Shown here piece by piece: positions 1-8,591 of a stretch of 64,000 bases of DNA. Source of the DNA: MPNO01 sp965205995 (lineage in GTDB: Bacteria > Pseudomonadota > Alphaproteobacteria > MPNO01); assembly GCA_965205995.1 (NCBI GenBank), contig OZ242200.1, positions 3,844,001-3,908,000 of the forward strand, given 5' to 3'. Position 1 is the first letter of the stretch. Each line of letters begins with the position of its first letter. A program made the translations under genes and the position numbers. The notes under the pieces were generated by a model. It was not told the DNA's origin. It saw only the letters and a program-made list of their open reading frames with translations, and ran no database searches.

Positions 1-1962
1 CGCCGCATTCACGATGCGCCCGCAATCATGCGCGACGACCAGCCGGGCGAGCGCGGCGCGGCCGGTCTCGCGGTCGATCTCGACCTCCGCGACCGCGGTG
101 CCGTTGGCGAACGGCATGTCGTCGAGCACCGTGTTCTCCGCCGCCGAGAGCCCGGGCGCCATCCCCGCCGGAAAGCTTACCCCGGGCGTGCCCGCCACCG
201 TCTCGGCGAGGTGGCCGAGCCCGACGGCAAGATCGGGCGCGCCGCGCACCCGGACTTCGCCGCCGGCGATTTCCAGATCCTCCTCCGCCGCCTCCAGATG
301 AAGGGCGGCGATGGCGAGCGCCTTGTCGCGCACCTTGCGCGCGGCGTTGAACGCCGAGCTTCCGGCGGTCACCGCCTGGCGGCTGTTGAACCCGCCGATG
401 CCGAGCGCGATCGCCGCGGTGTCGCCGGTGGTGACCGAGACCGTATCGCGGTCGCAGCCGAGAGCTTCGGCGACGATGTCGGCGAGCATGGTCTCGATCC
501 CCTGGCCCATCGCCGCGGCGCCCGATGCGACCGACACCGCGCCCGACGGATCGATGGCGACCGAGGCGGATTCGAACGGCCCGCGCCCGGTCCCCTTGAC
601 GAAATTGGCGAGCCCGATGCCCAGCGCCAGCCCGCGCGCCTCCGCCGCCCGGCGCCGGCACGCGAACCCGTCCCACCCGGCGGCCGCGAGCGCCGCCCGC
701 ATGCAGCCCGGATAATCGCCGCTGTCGAGCACCACCTTGCGCCCGCCCCGGCTCTCCAGCGGGCGCACGCACGGCATGCGTTCGGGTCCGATCAGATTGC
801 GTTCGCGGATCGCCACCCGGTCGATGCCGAGCCCGTCCGCCGCCGCATCCAGCAGGCGTTCCATCGCGAACACCGCCTGCGGGTGGCCCGCGCCCCGGAC
901 CGGGGTGACCGCCACCTTGTTGGTCAGCGCCGCGCGGGCGACCAGCCGGTAGGCGGGCACGTCATAGGGCAGCGTGACGGTGAGCGCGGATTCGTAAGGC
1001 AGGTTCGCTCCCCGCGCGGTATAGGCGCCGTGGTCGTGGACCATGGTTCCACGCACCCCGCGGATCGCGCCATCGGAATCGAACGCGGCCTCGATTTCCC
1101 AGTACTGGTCGCGCTCCTGGGTGCTGGCGGTGAAATGCTCGCGCCGGTCCTCGATCCACTTGACCGGCCGGCCGAGCAGCAGCGCGGCAAGCGCGACGGC
1201 GACCTCCTCGGGATAGGTGACGAGCTTGGGCCCGAACCCGCCGCCGACCGCCGGCGTCACCACGCGGACGCGCCGCGTCTCGCGACCCAGCATGCGGGCG
1301 ATCAGATTGCGCCCGGCATGCGGCGTCTGGGTCGAGCTCCAGAGCGTGAGCAGATCGTCCACCGGGTCGTGGCGGGCCAGCGCCCCCCGGCATTCGATCG
1401 AATGGCCGCCGCCGCGATGGACCGAGAGGCTGGCTGCGAAGACGCGGGCTCCCGCGAAGGCGGCCTCGACATCGCCGAATTCCATGGTGAGCTCGGCGAG
1501 CAAATTGTGGGTTCCGTCCCGGTGGACCGGCGGCGCGCCGGGGCTGAGCGCCGCGCGGCAGTCGGCGACCACCGGGAACGGCTCATACGCGACATCGACC
1601 AGCGCGGCGGCGTCCTCGGCGGCGTAGCGCGACCCGGCGACGACCATCGCCACCGGCTCGCCGACATGGACGACCTCGCCGGCGGCGAGGACCGGGCGGT
1701 CGCGGCTCTGGCGGTAGGCGGGGCTCGGCAGGCCGACGACGAGGCGCGGCTGCGTGAGATGGGGGCGGAAATCGTCGAGCGTCCAGACCGCGCGGACCCT
1801 CGGCGCCGCCGCCGCCGCGCGCTTGTCGATGCCGGAAATCGCGGCATGCGCCAGCGGGCTCCGCACGAACGCCGCGTGCAAAATTCCCGGCAGATGGATG
1901 TCGTCGACGAAGCGCGCTTGCCCGCGCAGCAGCGGCGGATCCTCGATCCGCGTGTCAGCCAC
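1..1962 (-). CDS. Xanthine dehydrogenase family molybdopterin-binding (CoxL/XdhB-type) subunit, C-terminus cut by window edge
   Basis: This is the large molybdenum-cofactor-binding subunit of a xanthine dehydrogenase/CO dehydrogenase-type hydroxylase; the substrate cannot be told. 654 codons are visible and remain open at the window edge. Family landmarks include GGGFGPK near residue 240, PVRGAGHPQA near 345, and a glycine-rich MGQGIE motif further on. The final residues seen, HDCGRIVNA, lie ahead of the missing C-terminal part that carries the catalytic GxGE glutamate. The start is a GTG at 1962, which overlaps the end of the upstream CMD gene by 8 bases, so the two are probably translationally coupled. 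No FAD-binding or [2Fe-2S] subunit is seen; they could lie beyond the edge. Confidence 0.9.
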   Translation of the reverse strand, partial: MADTRIEDPPLLRGQARFVDDIHLPGILHAAFVRSPLAHAAISGIDKRAAAAAPRVRAVWTLDDFRPHLTQPRLVVGLPSPAYRQSRDRPVLAAGEVVHVGEPVAMVVAGSRYAAEDAAALVDVAYEPFPVVADCRAALSPGAPPVHRDGTHNLLAELTMEFGDVEAAFAGARVFAASLSVHRGGGHSIECRGALARHDPVDDLLTLWSSTQTPHAGRNLIARMLGRETRRVRVVTPAVGGGFGPKLVTYPEEVAVALAALLLGRPVKWIEDRREHFTASTQERDQYWEIEAAFDSDGAIRGVRGTMVHDHGAYTARGANLPYESALTVTLPYDVPAYRLVARAALTNKVAVTPVRGAGHPQAVFAMERLLDAAADGLGIDRVAIRERNLIGPERMPCVRPLESRGGRKVVLDSGDYPGCMRAALAAAGWDGFACRRRAAEARGLALGIGLANFVKGTGRGPFESASVAIDPSGAVSVASGAAAMGQGIETMLADIVAEALGCDRDTVSVTTGDTAAIALGIGGFNSRQAVTAGSSAFNAARKVRDKALAIAALHLEAAEEDLEIAGGEVRVRGAPDLAVGLGHLAETVAGTPGVSFPAGMAPGLSAAENTVLDDMPFANGTAVAEVEIDRETGRAALARLVVAHDCGRIVNAA

Positions 1963-2506
1963 CTTCTTCCGCTGGCAAATCGATGGTGCCGAAAAAGATC
2001 TGCATGCCGTAGTGGAAGGCGATGAAGGCGCCGAGCTCGACGATCTGGGCTTCCGAATAATGCGTCTTGCCCTCGTCGTAGAACGCCTTGTCCACCTTCC
2101 CGGGCGCGCGGTACATCAGCCAGCCATAGCGGAGCGCCCATTTCTCGGCAGGCGTAAAGCCGTCGTCGGTTTCGAAATCGCCGCAGCCGGCCTCGATCCG
2201 CTCCTCCGTCAGCCCGTCCGCCAGCGCGCGCTTCGACCGGAAGGCGGCGAAATAGGGATCGCCCGCGAGCCGCGCCAGCTGGATGCGGATGATCTCCTTG
2301 AGCGCGTGGTCGACCGAGCCCTCCATCAGCGAGCGGTCGAGCGCGTCGTGCAGCGCCTCGGCATAGCCCGGCACATGCGCCAGCAGCCGGACGAAGCGCG
2401 AATCCGCGATGCCGGTCTCGTCGGCGCGCGCGATCAGCGCCTGGAGCTTGGGGTCGGCGATCTCGCCGCGCGGAACCGGGGCAAGCGTGGCGCGAACCGC
2501 GCTCAT
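1955..2506 (-). CDS. Carboxymuconolactone decarboxylase (CMD) family protein lacking the CxxC motif
   Basis: A 183-residue CMD/AhpD-fold protein. CMD proteins are small all-helical oligomers acting as decarboxylases or, when they carry CxxC, as thiol peroxidase partners. It aligns along its length with the neighbouring CMD protein (shared EIIR-QLAR, FTPAEK-ALRY and FFGT-D segments). At the place of the neighbour's CxxU it reads GDPYFAAFRS, so both redox residues are absent. The ATG at 2506 overlaps the TGA of the upstream gene in an ATGA arrangement, and its own end overlaps the next GTG, giving a tight three-gene operon with the Mo hydroxylase. Likely a decarboxylase or hydrolase step in the same pathway (inference). 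Confidence 0.88.
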   Translation of the reverse strand: MSAVRATLAPVPRGEIADPKLQALIARADETGIADSRFVRLLAHVPGYAEALHDALDRSLMEGSVDHALKEIIRIQLARLAGDPYFAAFRSKRALADGLTEERIEAGCGDFETDDGFTPAEKWALRYGWLMYRAPGKVDKAFYDEGKTHYSEAQIVELGAFIAFHYGMQIFFGTIDLPAEEGG

Positions 2507-3147
2507 TCGGCGGCTTCCGCCGCCGCGCGGCTCATCGCGCCGGCGGTCAGCGAGACCGGGGTGTCGCCGTAGATCCGCCGCGATTCCGCCTGGTCGACCA
2601 GCCGGCCGTCGGGGGTGAACATCGGGTAGAAATCGAGCGTCCCGAAGAAGGTGTGGTAGCCGACGTTGAAGCCGACGAAGACGCCGAGCTCGACGATCTC
2701 CTCGACCGAATAGTGCTCGGCGAGCGCGTCGTAGAGGGCGGCGTCGACCTCCTCCGGCGCGGTCCCCATCAGCTCCGAGTAGCGCAGCGCGATCTTCTCC
2801 GCCGGCGTAAAGCGCTCGCTCGACGCATGGGCTTCGATGCCCTCGTCGATGGTCTCTTCCGTCAATCCTTGCTGCTTCGCCGAAGCAGACCGGACATTGC
2901 CTCAATAGCGGCACGCGGCCATCCGCGAGAGCTGGACGCGGATGATCTCCTTCAGTCTGTGGTCGATGCGCCCGGTGTTGAACACCGCGCCCCAGGCCAG
3001 ATACATCGACCGCGCGATATCCGGGCTGTGGCCCAGCATGGCGTGGAAGGCGGGGTCGGGCGCGCGGTGGCGCAGCGCCTTGTTGACCAGCGGGCGGAGC
3101 TTGCCCGCCTTGAGTTCCTCGATGTCGAGCATGCGGATATTGGCCAT
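2503..3147 (-). CDS. CMD/AhpD-like protein with in-frame TGA, probable selenoprotein (CxxU)
   Basis: One frame runs 214 codons from ATG 3147 (AGGGAC ribosome site just upstream) to the stop at 2503, broken only by TGA at 2902-2904. Reading that TGA as selenocysteine gives ...SRMAACRYUGNVRSA..., a CxxU in place of the CxxC redox motif of AhpD-like CMD proteins, and sequence similarity to the paralogue at 1955-2506 continues on both sides. A 13-bp SECIS-like hairpin begins 2 bases after the TGA. AhpD-like selenoproteins with Sec in this motif have been described from marine metagenomes (known of the family). Expected role: a thiol/selenol redox enzyme. It heads the operon with the second CMD and Mo hydroxylase genes. 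Alternatives are a nonsense mutation or sequencing error. Confidence 0.8.
2863..2901 (-). promoter_or_regulatory. Candidate bacterial SECIS element
   Basis: Immediately after the in-frame TGA the transcript can fold into CAAU/AUUG (4 bp), a GU bulge, CC/GG (2 bp), a 3x3 internal loop, then a perfect 7-bp upper stem CUGCUUC/GAAGCAG closing a GGC loop. The apical loop lies 20 nt after the TGA and begins with G. Both fit the published general model of bacterial SECIS elements (upper stem of at least 4 bp, G among the first loop bases, apical loop about 16-37 nt from UGA). The hairpin lies inside the coding region, as expected in bacteria. Confidence 0.7.
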
Positions 3148-3249
3148 GGCGCGGTCCCTGCGGATACGGAGGCGGGATTATCGCCGCTCCCCCGCGCGCG
3201 GCCAACCGGCAAATTGCGGCGATCCGCCCGCGCGGGCTATGGTCGCGCC

Positions 3250-5022
3250 ATGACGGCAGGCGCAAATCCCCGGGACGACCCGGTGACCACGGAGCTGGTC
3301 CGCAACGGCGTCATGGCGGTGACCGAGGAAATGAAGACCAACCTCATGCGCACCGCCTACAACATGATCATCTACGAGGCGCTGGATTTCACCGTCGGGC
3401 TGTTCACCGCCGAGGGCGAGACGGTCTCCATCGGGCTCGGCCTGCCGATGTTCATCCGCGGCATGGCCGAGACCCTGCGCGCCAAGCTCGCGCATTTCGG
3501 GACCGACGGCATCGAGCCCGGCGACATCCTGGTCACCAACGACGCCTATGTCACCGGCAGCCACCTCAACCACATCACCATCAGCCTGCCGATCTATCAT
3601 GACGGAGCGCTGGTCGGGTTCTCCTGCTGCATGGCGCACTGGCTCGACATCGGCGGCACGCTGCAGGGCATCACCACCGACATCTACGCCGAGGGGCTGC
3701 AGGTGCCGATCCTCAAGCTGCAGCGCGCGGGCGAACTCAACCGGGACCTGCTCGACATCGTCGCGATGAACGTCCGCCTGCCGGAACGCGCGCTCGGCGA
3801 TTTGCGCGCCCAGCTCACCGCCGTCCGCACCGGCGAGCGCGGCTTCCTCGCCTTGATCGACCGCTATGGCAGGGATGCGGTGCTGGGCTCGATCGGGCGC
3901 ATCATGGACCAGTCCGAGGCGTCGGCGCGCGAGCGCACGCGCTCGATCCCGGACGGGGTCTACCAGGCCGAGGCCTTCATGGACGATGACGGGATCGATC
4001 TCGGCAAGCGGATCCCGATCGTCGTCCGCGTCGAGGTCGCGGGCGAGGAGATGACCATCGACCTGACCGACGTCTCGCGCCAGGTGAGGGGGTTCTACAA
4101 CTCGGGCATCACCACCGCTTACGCCTGCTCCCAGGTCGCCTATAAATGCATCGCCTCGCCCACCGATTACCCGATCAACGACGGCAGCTTCCGCTCGCTG
4201 AAGACGGTGATCCCGCCGGGGCGCATCGTCAGCGCCGAGCGCCCGGCGGCGATGCGGAGCTGGATGACCTTCCCGATGACCATCGTCGATGCGGTGTTCA
4301 AGGCGCTGGCGCCGGCGATCCCCGACCGCGTCGCCGCCGGCCACCACGCCGATCTGGTGATGGGCCGGATGAACGGCATCGACCCGCGCGGCAACAAGCT
4401 GTTCATCGGCGCCATCGGGCCGACCGGGGGCGGCTGGGGCGCCAAGCACAACGAGGACGGCATGCCGGCGACGGTCTGCCTCAATGACGGCGACACCCAT
4501 AACAGCCCGTCCGAGCTGATGGAGGTCAATTATCCCATCGTCATCGAGCGCCACGCGCTGATCCCCGATTCCGGCGGGGCGGGGCGCCATCGCGGCGGGC
4601 TCGGCATCGAATATGTGGTGCGCGCGCGCTCGCCGCTCGTCTTCAACAGCCAGGCCGACCGCGCCAATTGCGAGCCCTGGGGGCTCGAAGGCGGGCGCGC
4701 CGGGCGCGGCAACCGGATCGGGCTCAGGGTGAACGGCGAGCGCGGGCCGGAATTCGCCAACGCGAAATTGTTCTGGAAGCGGATCGAGGCCGACGATGCG
4801 TTCATCGTGAATTCGGGCGGCGGCGGCGGGTTCGGCTCGCCGCTGGAGCGCCCGGCCGAGACGGTGAGGGACGACGTGCGCCAGGGCTATGTCTCGCCGG
4901 CGGCGGCGCGCGCTCTCTACGGCGTGGTGGTCGACCCCGACACGCTGGAGCTCGACGCCCGGGCGACCGCACGGCTCCGCGCGGCGATGGCGACGCTGGA
5001 GCAAGCGGGCGGGGAGGGGTGA
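3250..5022 (+). CDS. Hydantoinase B/oxoprolinase family protein
   Basis: 590 residues covering the whole HyuB family: TTELVRNGV at the start, the VTNDAYVTGSHLNH segment near residue 95, HWLDIGG near 135, and the glycine-rich SGGGGGFGSP near the C-terminus. HyuB normally pairs with HyuA as an ATP-dependent N-methylhydantoinase, 5-oxoprolinase or acetone carboxylase-like enzyme. No hyuA lies next to this copy, so it may work alone or with the HyuA encoded at 51362-53407. It is divergent from the CMD operon across a 102-bp gap that should hold both promoters. Its TGA overlaps the ATG of the following cyclodeaminase-type gene by one base, showing a two-gene operon. Confidence 0.9.
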   Translation: MTAGANPRDDPVTTELVRNGVMAVTEEMKTNLMRTAYNMIIYEALDFTVGLFTAEGETVSIGLGLPMFIRGMAETLRAKLAHFGTDGIEPGDILVTNDAYVTGSHLNHITISLPIYHDGALVGFSCCMAHWLDIGGTLQGITTDIYAEGLQVPILKLQRAGELNRDLLDIVAMNVRLPERALGDLRAQLTAVRTGERGFLALIDRYGRDAVLGSIGRIMDQSEASARERTRSIPDGVYQAEAFMDDDGIDLGKRIPIVVRVEVAGEEMTIDLTDVSRQVRGFYNSGITTAYACSQVAYKCIASPTDYPINDGSFRSLKTVIPPGRIVSAERPAAMRSWMTFPMTIVDAVFKALAPAIPDRVAAGHHADLVMGRMNGIDPRGNKLFIGAIGPTGGGWGAKHNEDGMPATVCLNDGDTHNSPSELMEVNYPIVIERHALIPDSGGAGRHRGGLGIEYVVRARSPLVFNSQADRANCEPWGLEGGRAGRGNRIGLRVNGERGPEFANAKLFWKRIEADDAFIVNSGGGGGFGSPLERPAETVRDDVRQGYVSPAAARALYGVVVDPDTLELDARATARLRAAMATLEQAGGEG

Positions 5023-6026
5023 TGGCGGACGAGCTCGTGTTCCTGTCGCATGCCGAGACCCTCGACCTGTTGAGCCCGGCCGAGGCGATGGCGGTCTGCG
5101 AGGACGTCTACCGCATGCATGCCGAGGGTAGCGTGAGCTGGACCGACCCGCCCGCCTTCCGGCTCGACGACGACCGCTTCCACCACCACTGGCACGTCAA
5201 GGGCGCGCTGCTCTCGGAAATCCCGGTCTCCGGCGTCCGGCTCTACGCCTATTACGAGGATGCGGAGCGCTCGACCGTCGGCACGCTGGACGCGACCCGC
5301 TATATCGTGCTCAGCGACCCGGCGACCTCGGTGGCGCTCGCCATCGTCGAGGAGCACTGGACCTACGCGATCCGCTCGACCGCCGCCGCCTGCCTCGCCT
5401 GCAAATGGATGGCGAACCCCGACCCCCGCGTGCTCGGCCTGGTCGGAATCGGCACGATGGGGACGACGGCGCTGCAATGCCTCGCCGGGATGTACGATTT
5501 CGAGGAGATCCGCTGCACCTCGCGCCGGGCGGAAACCCGCGAGGCCTTCGCCGACAAATGGTCGGCCGCGCTCGGAATCCCGGTCATCCCGACAGCCTCG
5601 ATCGAGGAGGTCGTGCGCGGCGCCGACATCGCCGTCGGCGGCACCACGTCGAAGGACATCGTGAGCCGGGAAGAGTGGTTGAAGCCCGGCGCCACCTTCG
5701 TCTCGCTCGCCCGCCGCGAGCTCGACCCGGCGGGCTGGCCCCGGATGGACAAGATCGTCATCGACGATTTCGACATCAACATGCTGACCCCCGAATTCCG
5801 CAACACCGTCGCCGGCGGACTGTTCTCGCGGGACGCGATGCACGGCGAGATCGCCGACCTCGTGGCGGGGAAGGTGGGCGGCAGGGAGAGCCGGGACGAG
5901 CGAACCCTCATCCACACCGTCGGCCTGGTCAGCCAGGACATCGGGGTGGCGAATTTCGTCTACCGGAAGGCGCTGGATATCGGCGCGGGGCTGCGGCTGC
6001 CGCTGCCGCATGCGGTGGGGCGGTAG
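5022..6026 (+). CDS. Ornithine cyclodeaminase/mu-crystallin family protein
   Basis: 334 residues of the OCD/mu-crystallin family: NAD(P)-binding Rossmann domain with GLVGIGTMG near residue 141, AIRSTAAACLA just before it, and the HGEIADLVAGK segment near the C-terminus. Members deaminate and cyclise ornithine or reduce imino and keto acids, so the exact substrate is open. It starts inside the stop codon of hyuB (TGATG), so the two are cotranslated. Pairing with hydantoinase B suggests breakdown of a cyclic amide or amino-acid derivative. A copy of the dispersed palindromic repeat follows the stop and may terminate transcription. Confidence 0.88.
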   Translation: MADELVFLSHAETLDLLSPAEAMAVCEDVYRMHAEGSVSWTDPPAFRLDDDRFHHHWHVKGALLSEIPVSGVRLYAYYEDAERSTVGTLDATRYIVLSDPATSVALAIVEEHWTYAIRSTAAACLACKWMANPDPRVLGLVGIGTMGTTALQCLAGMYDFEEIRCTSRRAETREAFADKWSAALGIPVIPTASIEEVVRGADIAVGGTTSKDIVSREEWLKPGATFVSLARRELDPAGWPRMDKIVIDDFDINMLTPEFRNTVAGGLFSRDAMHGEIADLVAGKVGGRESRDERTLIHTVGLVSQDIGVANFVYRKALDIGAGLRLPLPHAVGR

Positions 6027-6030
6027 CGCG

Positions 6031-6068
6031 CCCTTCGATACGCCCCTGCGGGGCTACTCAGGGTGAGG
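6031..6068. repeat. Dispersed palindromic repeat, copy 1
   Basis: A single unit of the repeat family: CCCTTCGATACG, then a short GC stem-loop, then CTACTCAGGGTGAGG. It lies between the converging ends of the cyclodeaminase-type gene and the HigA-type gene. Confidence 0.8.
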
Positions 6069-6136
6069 AAAAATGAGTGCCCTATCGAGGGATCGGCGGG
6101 TGGGCTTCAGCGGGGGCGCCCAAGGCGCCCTGCGCT

Positions 6137-6454
6137 TCACCCCGCCGCCCGGCCCTCCGTGCACGGTCGAACCCGAGCGCGGATGGCGTCCCCGTTCTCG
6201 ACGAGCTCCCGCGACAGCTCATGGATCTTCTGCGCGTTGAGCCAGAACTCCGGGGTCTGCCCGAAATAGACGCCGAGCGCGATGGCAGTCTCCGCGCTGA
6301 CGCCGCGCCGCTGGTGAACGATCTCGTGCAGGCGCGTGGCGGGAAGACCGCTATCGCGCGCAACCCGGTGGACGCTGAGCCCCATCTCCCCGATCTGCTC
6401 CAGCAGCAGGGCGCCGGGATGGGTCGCGATCCGGTTTGTCGGAGCGTGGATCAT
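6137..6454 (-). CDS. HigA-family (XRE) antitoxin, orphan
   Basis: 105 residues with a helix-turn-helix near 20-75 (PATRLHEIVHQRRGVSAETAIAL) and the HigA signature TPEFWLNAQ near 76. HigA antitoxins bind their own promoter and neutralise a RelE-fold HigB toxin. The 92 bases upstream hold no HigB reading frame and the next gene is a dioxygenase, so it stands without its toxin. It may be a solitary regulator or a remnant of a module. The start is the ATG at 6454 because the family begins shortly before HPGALL. Confidence 0.85.
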   Translation of the reverse strand: MIHAPTNRIATHPGALLLEQIGEMGLSVHRVARDSGLPATRLHEIVHQRRGVSAETAIALGVYFGQTPEFWLNAQKIHELSRELVENGDAIRARVRPCTEGRAAG

Positions 6455-6546
6455 GGTTTCATTCCGTCGCTCAGGCGGCTGGCAGACGCGGATCGACGAG
6501 GCGCTGCGCGACTGGATCGCCGGGCGCGGTCCCCGCGCGATAGCCC

Positions 6547-7389
6547 CTACCCCGCCACCGGGGCGGCAACCCCGTCGATCTGCACCCGGTAGCCCGAGCG
6601 CACGTTGGGCAGGTAGTCGGAGATCGCGCGGTGCTGGGCGCAGCGGTTGTCCCAGAAGGCGATCGAGTGCGGCTTCCAGCGGAAGCGGAAGGTCCATTCG
6701 GGCTGGGTGCAGTGCTCGACCAGGAAGGCGAGCAGATGCTTGCTCTCGCCGGGCGGGAGCTCGTCGATGCGGGTGGTGAAGGCCGCGTTGACATAGAGCA
6801 GCCTGCGCCCGCTCTCGGGGTGGCGGACGACGACGGGGTGGGTCGCGCGCGGCGTGCCGGCGCCGAACACCGGCACCCCGTCATGCAGCGCCGTGAGCCC
6901 TTCGAGGAAAATCTTCATGCGCTCCGACAGCGCATCGTAGGCGGCGTACATGCTGGCGAACAATGTGTCGCCGCCGCCGTCGGGCGGCAGCGTGTGGTTG
7001 TAGAGGATGCTGGCGAGCGGCGGGATGGGGGCGCAGGACTGGTCGGTGTGCCAGGCATTGCCGGAGACCGTCTTCGAGTCCGCGTCGAAATGGAAGCGCC
7101 GCACGCGGTCGTCTTCGGAGGGCCGGCTGTTGGTATGCGCGCCGACATGCCGGCCGATGGTGCCGAAATATTCGGCGAGCCTCGCGTGGTCGTCGAAGCC
7201 GATCTCCTGGTCGCGGAAGAACAGCACCAGGTGCTCGGTCAGCGCGCGGCGGAGCTCGGCGAGCTCCGACGCGGTCAACGGCCGGGTGAGGTCGATATCG
7301 CCGATCTCGGCGCCGACATGGGGGCTCGCCGGCGTGACCGTTATCGTCCGGTAGGGCGCGCGCGCGGCGCCCCCGCGATGGCCGTCCAT
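6547..7389 (-). CDS. TauD/TfdA-family Fe(II)/2-oxoglutarate dioxygenase
   Basis: 280 residues, full length for TauD/TfdA. The iron ligands are visible as HTD near residue 115 and a distal His in WDNRCAQHRA near 255, with the arginine that binds 2-oxoglutarate further on. Enzymes of this family hydroxylate taurine, alkylsulfates, phenoxyacetates and many other compounds, so the substrate is not assignable. The gene is divergent from the TRAP transporter operon across about 150 bp. A second, different member is at 20637-21467. Confidence 0.9.
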   Translation of the reverse strand: MDGHRGGAARAPYRTITVTPASPHVGAEIGDIDLTRPLTASELAELRRALTEHLVLFFRDQEIGFDDHARLAEYFGTIGRHVGAHTNSRPSEDDRVRRFHFDADSKTVSGNAWHTDQSCAPIPPLASILYNHTLPPDGGGDTLFASMYAAYDALSERMKIFLEGLTALHDGVPVFGAGTPRATHPVVVRHPESGRRLLYVNAAFTTRIDELPPGESKHLLAFLVEHCTQPEWTFRFRWKPHSIAFWDNRCAQHRAISDYLPNVRSGYRVQIDGVAAPVAG

Positions 7390-7536
7390 GGCTCCCGGTC
7401 CCCTCCGTCCCTGAACCCGGGGAGCCTACACCACCGGCGCGCCTTGCGCGACGCCGCCGCGGCCGGGATGTTCCATCCGCCGGGACGCTTCGCTATGATC
7501 CGCGGATAAACCAGAATCACTGACGGGAGCGAAATA

Positions 7537-8502
7537 ATGCGTTGGATTCAGACAGGGCTCGGCGTGCTCGCCGCGGCCGCGCTCGCAAGCGCCGCCTCGG
7601 CGCAGACGGTCGGCCTCGGCTCGACCAAGGCGGGCGCCGTCTCGCAGATCACCGCGACCATCTCCAAGGCGGTCTCCGAGCATGCGGGCGGCCTCCAGAT
7701 GCGCAAGCAGACCATGGGCGGCACCCAGCAATACATCCCCGTGGTCAACGCGGGCGAGCTCGAATTCGGGATCTCCAACATCCCGCAATATTCCATGGCC
7801 TATGAAGGCACCGGGCTGTCCAAGGGCAACAAATACGACAATCTGCGCCTGGTCTCGACCATCATGAAGTTCACCGTGAGCGCGGTCGTCCCCAAGAAGT
7901 CGGGCATCACCTCGATCGAGCAGCTCAAGGGCCTCCGCATGCCGGTGGGCTTCAAGGGCGCGCCGCTCTTCGTACACCTCTTCAACGGCTCGCTGGCGAC
8001 GGTCGGGCTCTCCCCCGCCGACATCAAGCCGGTGCCGCAGGTCGGGCTGGTGCAGCACTGGCGCGCCTTCATGGCGGGCAAGATCGACTGGGCGATCGCC
8101 GCGGCAGGCTCCGGCTTCGTCAAGCAGATGGACGCGAAGATCGACGGCGGCGTGCGGCACATCTCCTACCCGAACACCCCCGAAGCGCTCAAGGGCATGC
8201 ACAAATGGTTCCCGAAGAGCGAATGGAGCGTCGTCCAGCCGGTCAAGGGGCTGACCGCCGTGGTCGAGCCCACCGTGTTCGTGACCTATGACTTCCTGCT
8301 GTGGACCCACAAGGGGGTCTCGGACGACGTCGTCTACAAGGTCGCCAAGGTGATGCACACCCAGGAGAAGCAGCTCAAGGAAGGCGGCCCGCTGTGGCGG
8401 TCCTTCAGCTCCGGCAAGCGCCTCGTCAAGCAGCACGGCTACCCCTATCACCCCGCCGCGGTGAAGTACTACAAGGAAGTCAAGCTCTGGCCCGCCAACT
8501 AG
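7537..8502 (+). CDS. TAXI-family TRAP transporter solute-binding protein
   Basis: 321 residues with a Sec signal peptide (hydrophobic residues 4-20, likely cleavage after ASA at 22) followed by the TAXI-type binding-protein fold (GLGSTKAGAVSQ at the mature N-terminus). It should capture a small, usually carboxylate, ligand in the periplasm and pass it to the permease encoded next. TAXI proteins pair with fused TRAP membrane proteins, which is what follows at 8592. Gene order with the amidohydrolase at 10568 suggests uptake of the substrate that enzyme acts on (inference). Confidence 0.9.
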   Translation: MRWIQTGLGVLAAAALASAASAQTVGLGSTKAGAVSQITATISKAVSEHAGGLQMRKQTMGGTQQYIPVVNAGELEFGISNIPQYSMAYEGTGLSKGNKYDNLRLVSTIMKFTVSAVVPKKSGITSIEQLKGLRMPVGFKGAPLFVHLFNGSLATVGLSPADIKPVPQVGLVQHWRAFMAGKIDWAIAAAGSGFVKQMDAKIDGGVRHISYPNTPEALKGMHKWFPKSEWSVVQPVKGLTAVVEPTVFVTYDFLLWTHKGVSDDVVYKVAKVMHTQEKQLKEGGPLWRSFSSGKRLVKQHGYPYHPAAVKYYKEVKLWPAN

Positions 8503-8591
8503 CCGGGCGCACGCAATAGCGTCGCGCGGCGCGCCCGCGTCCCGACCGGGGCGCGGGCGTCCGCTTCGCGGCGGCAACAGGGTTTCCTGCC

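Noticed and set aside
28..2025. Long plus-strand open frame opposite the Mo hydroxylase
   Set aside because: Antisense shadow of a GC-rich gene: composition is Arg/Gly/Asp biased without family match.
2503..2865. Short CMD gene starting at a TTG at 2865
   Set aside because: The frame is continuous with the upstream frame across the TGA and a separate protein would lack the N-terminal helices. The Sec reading explains the whole frame better.
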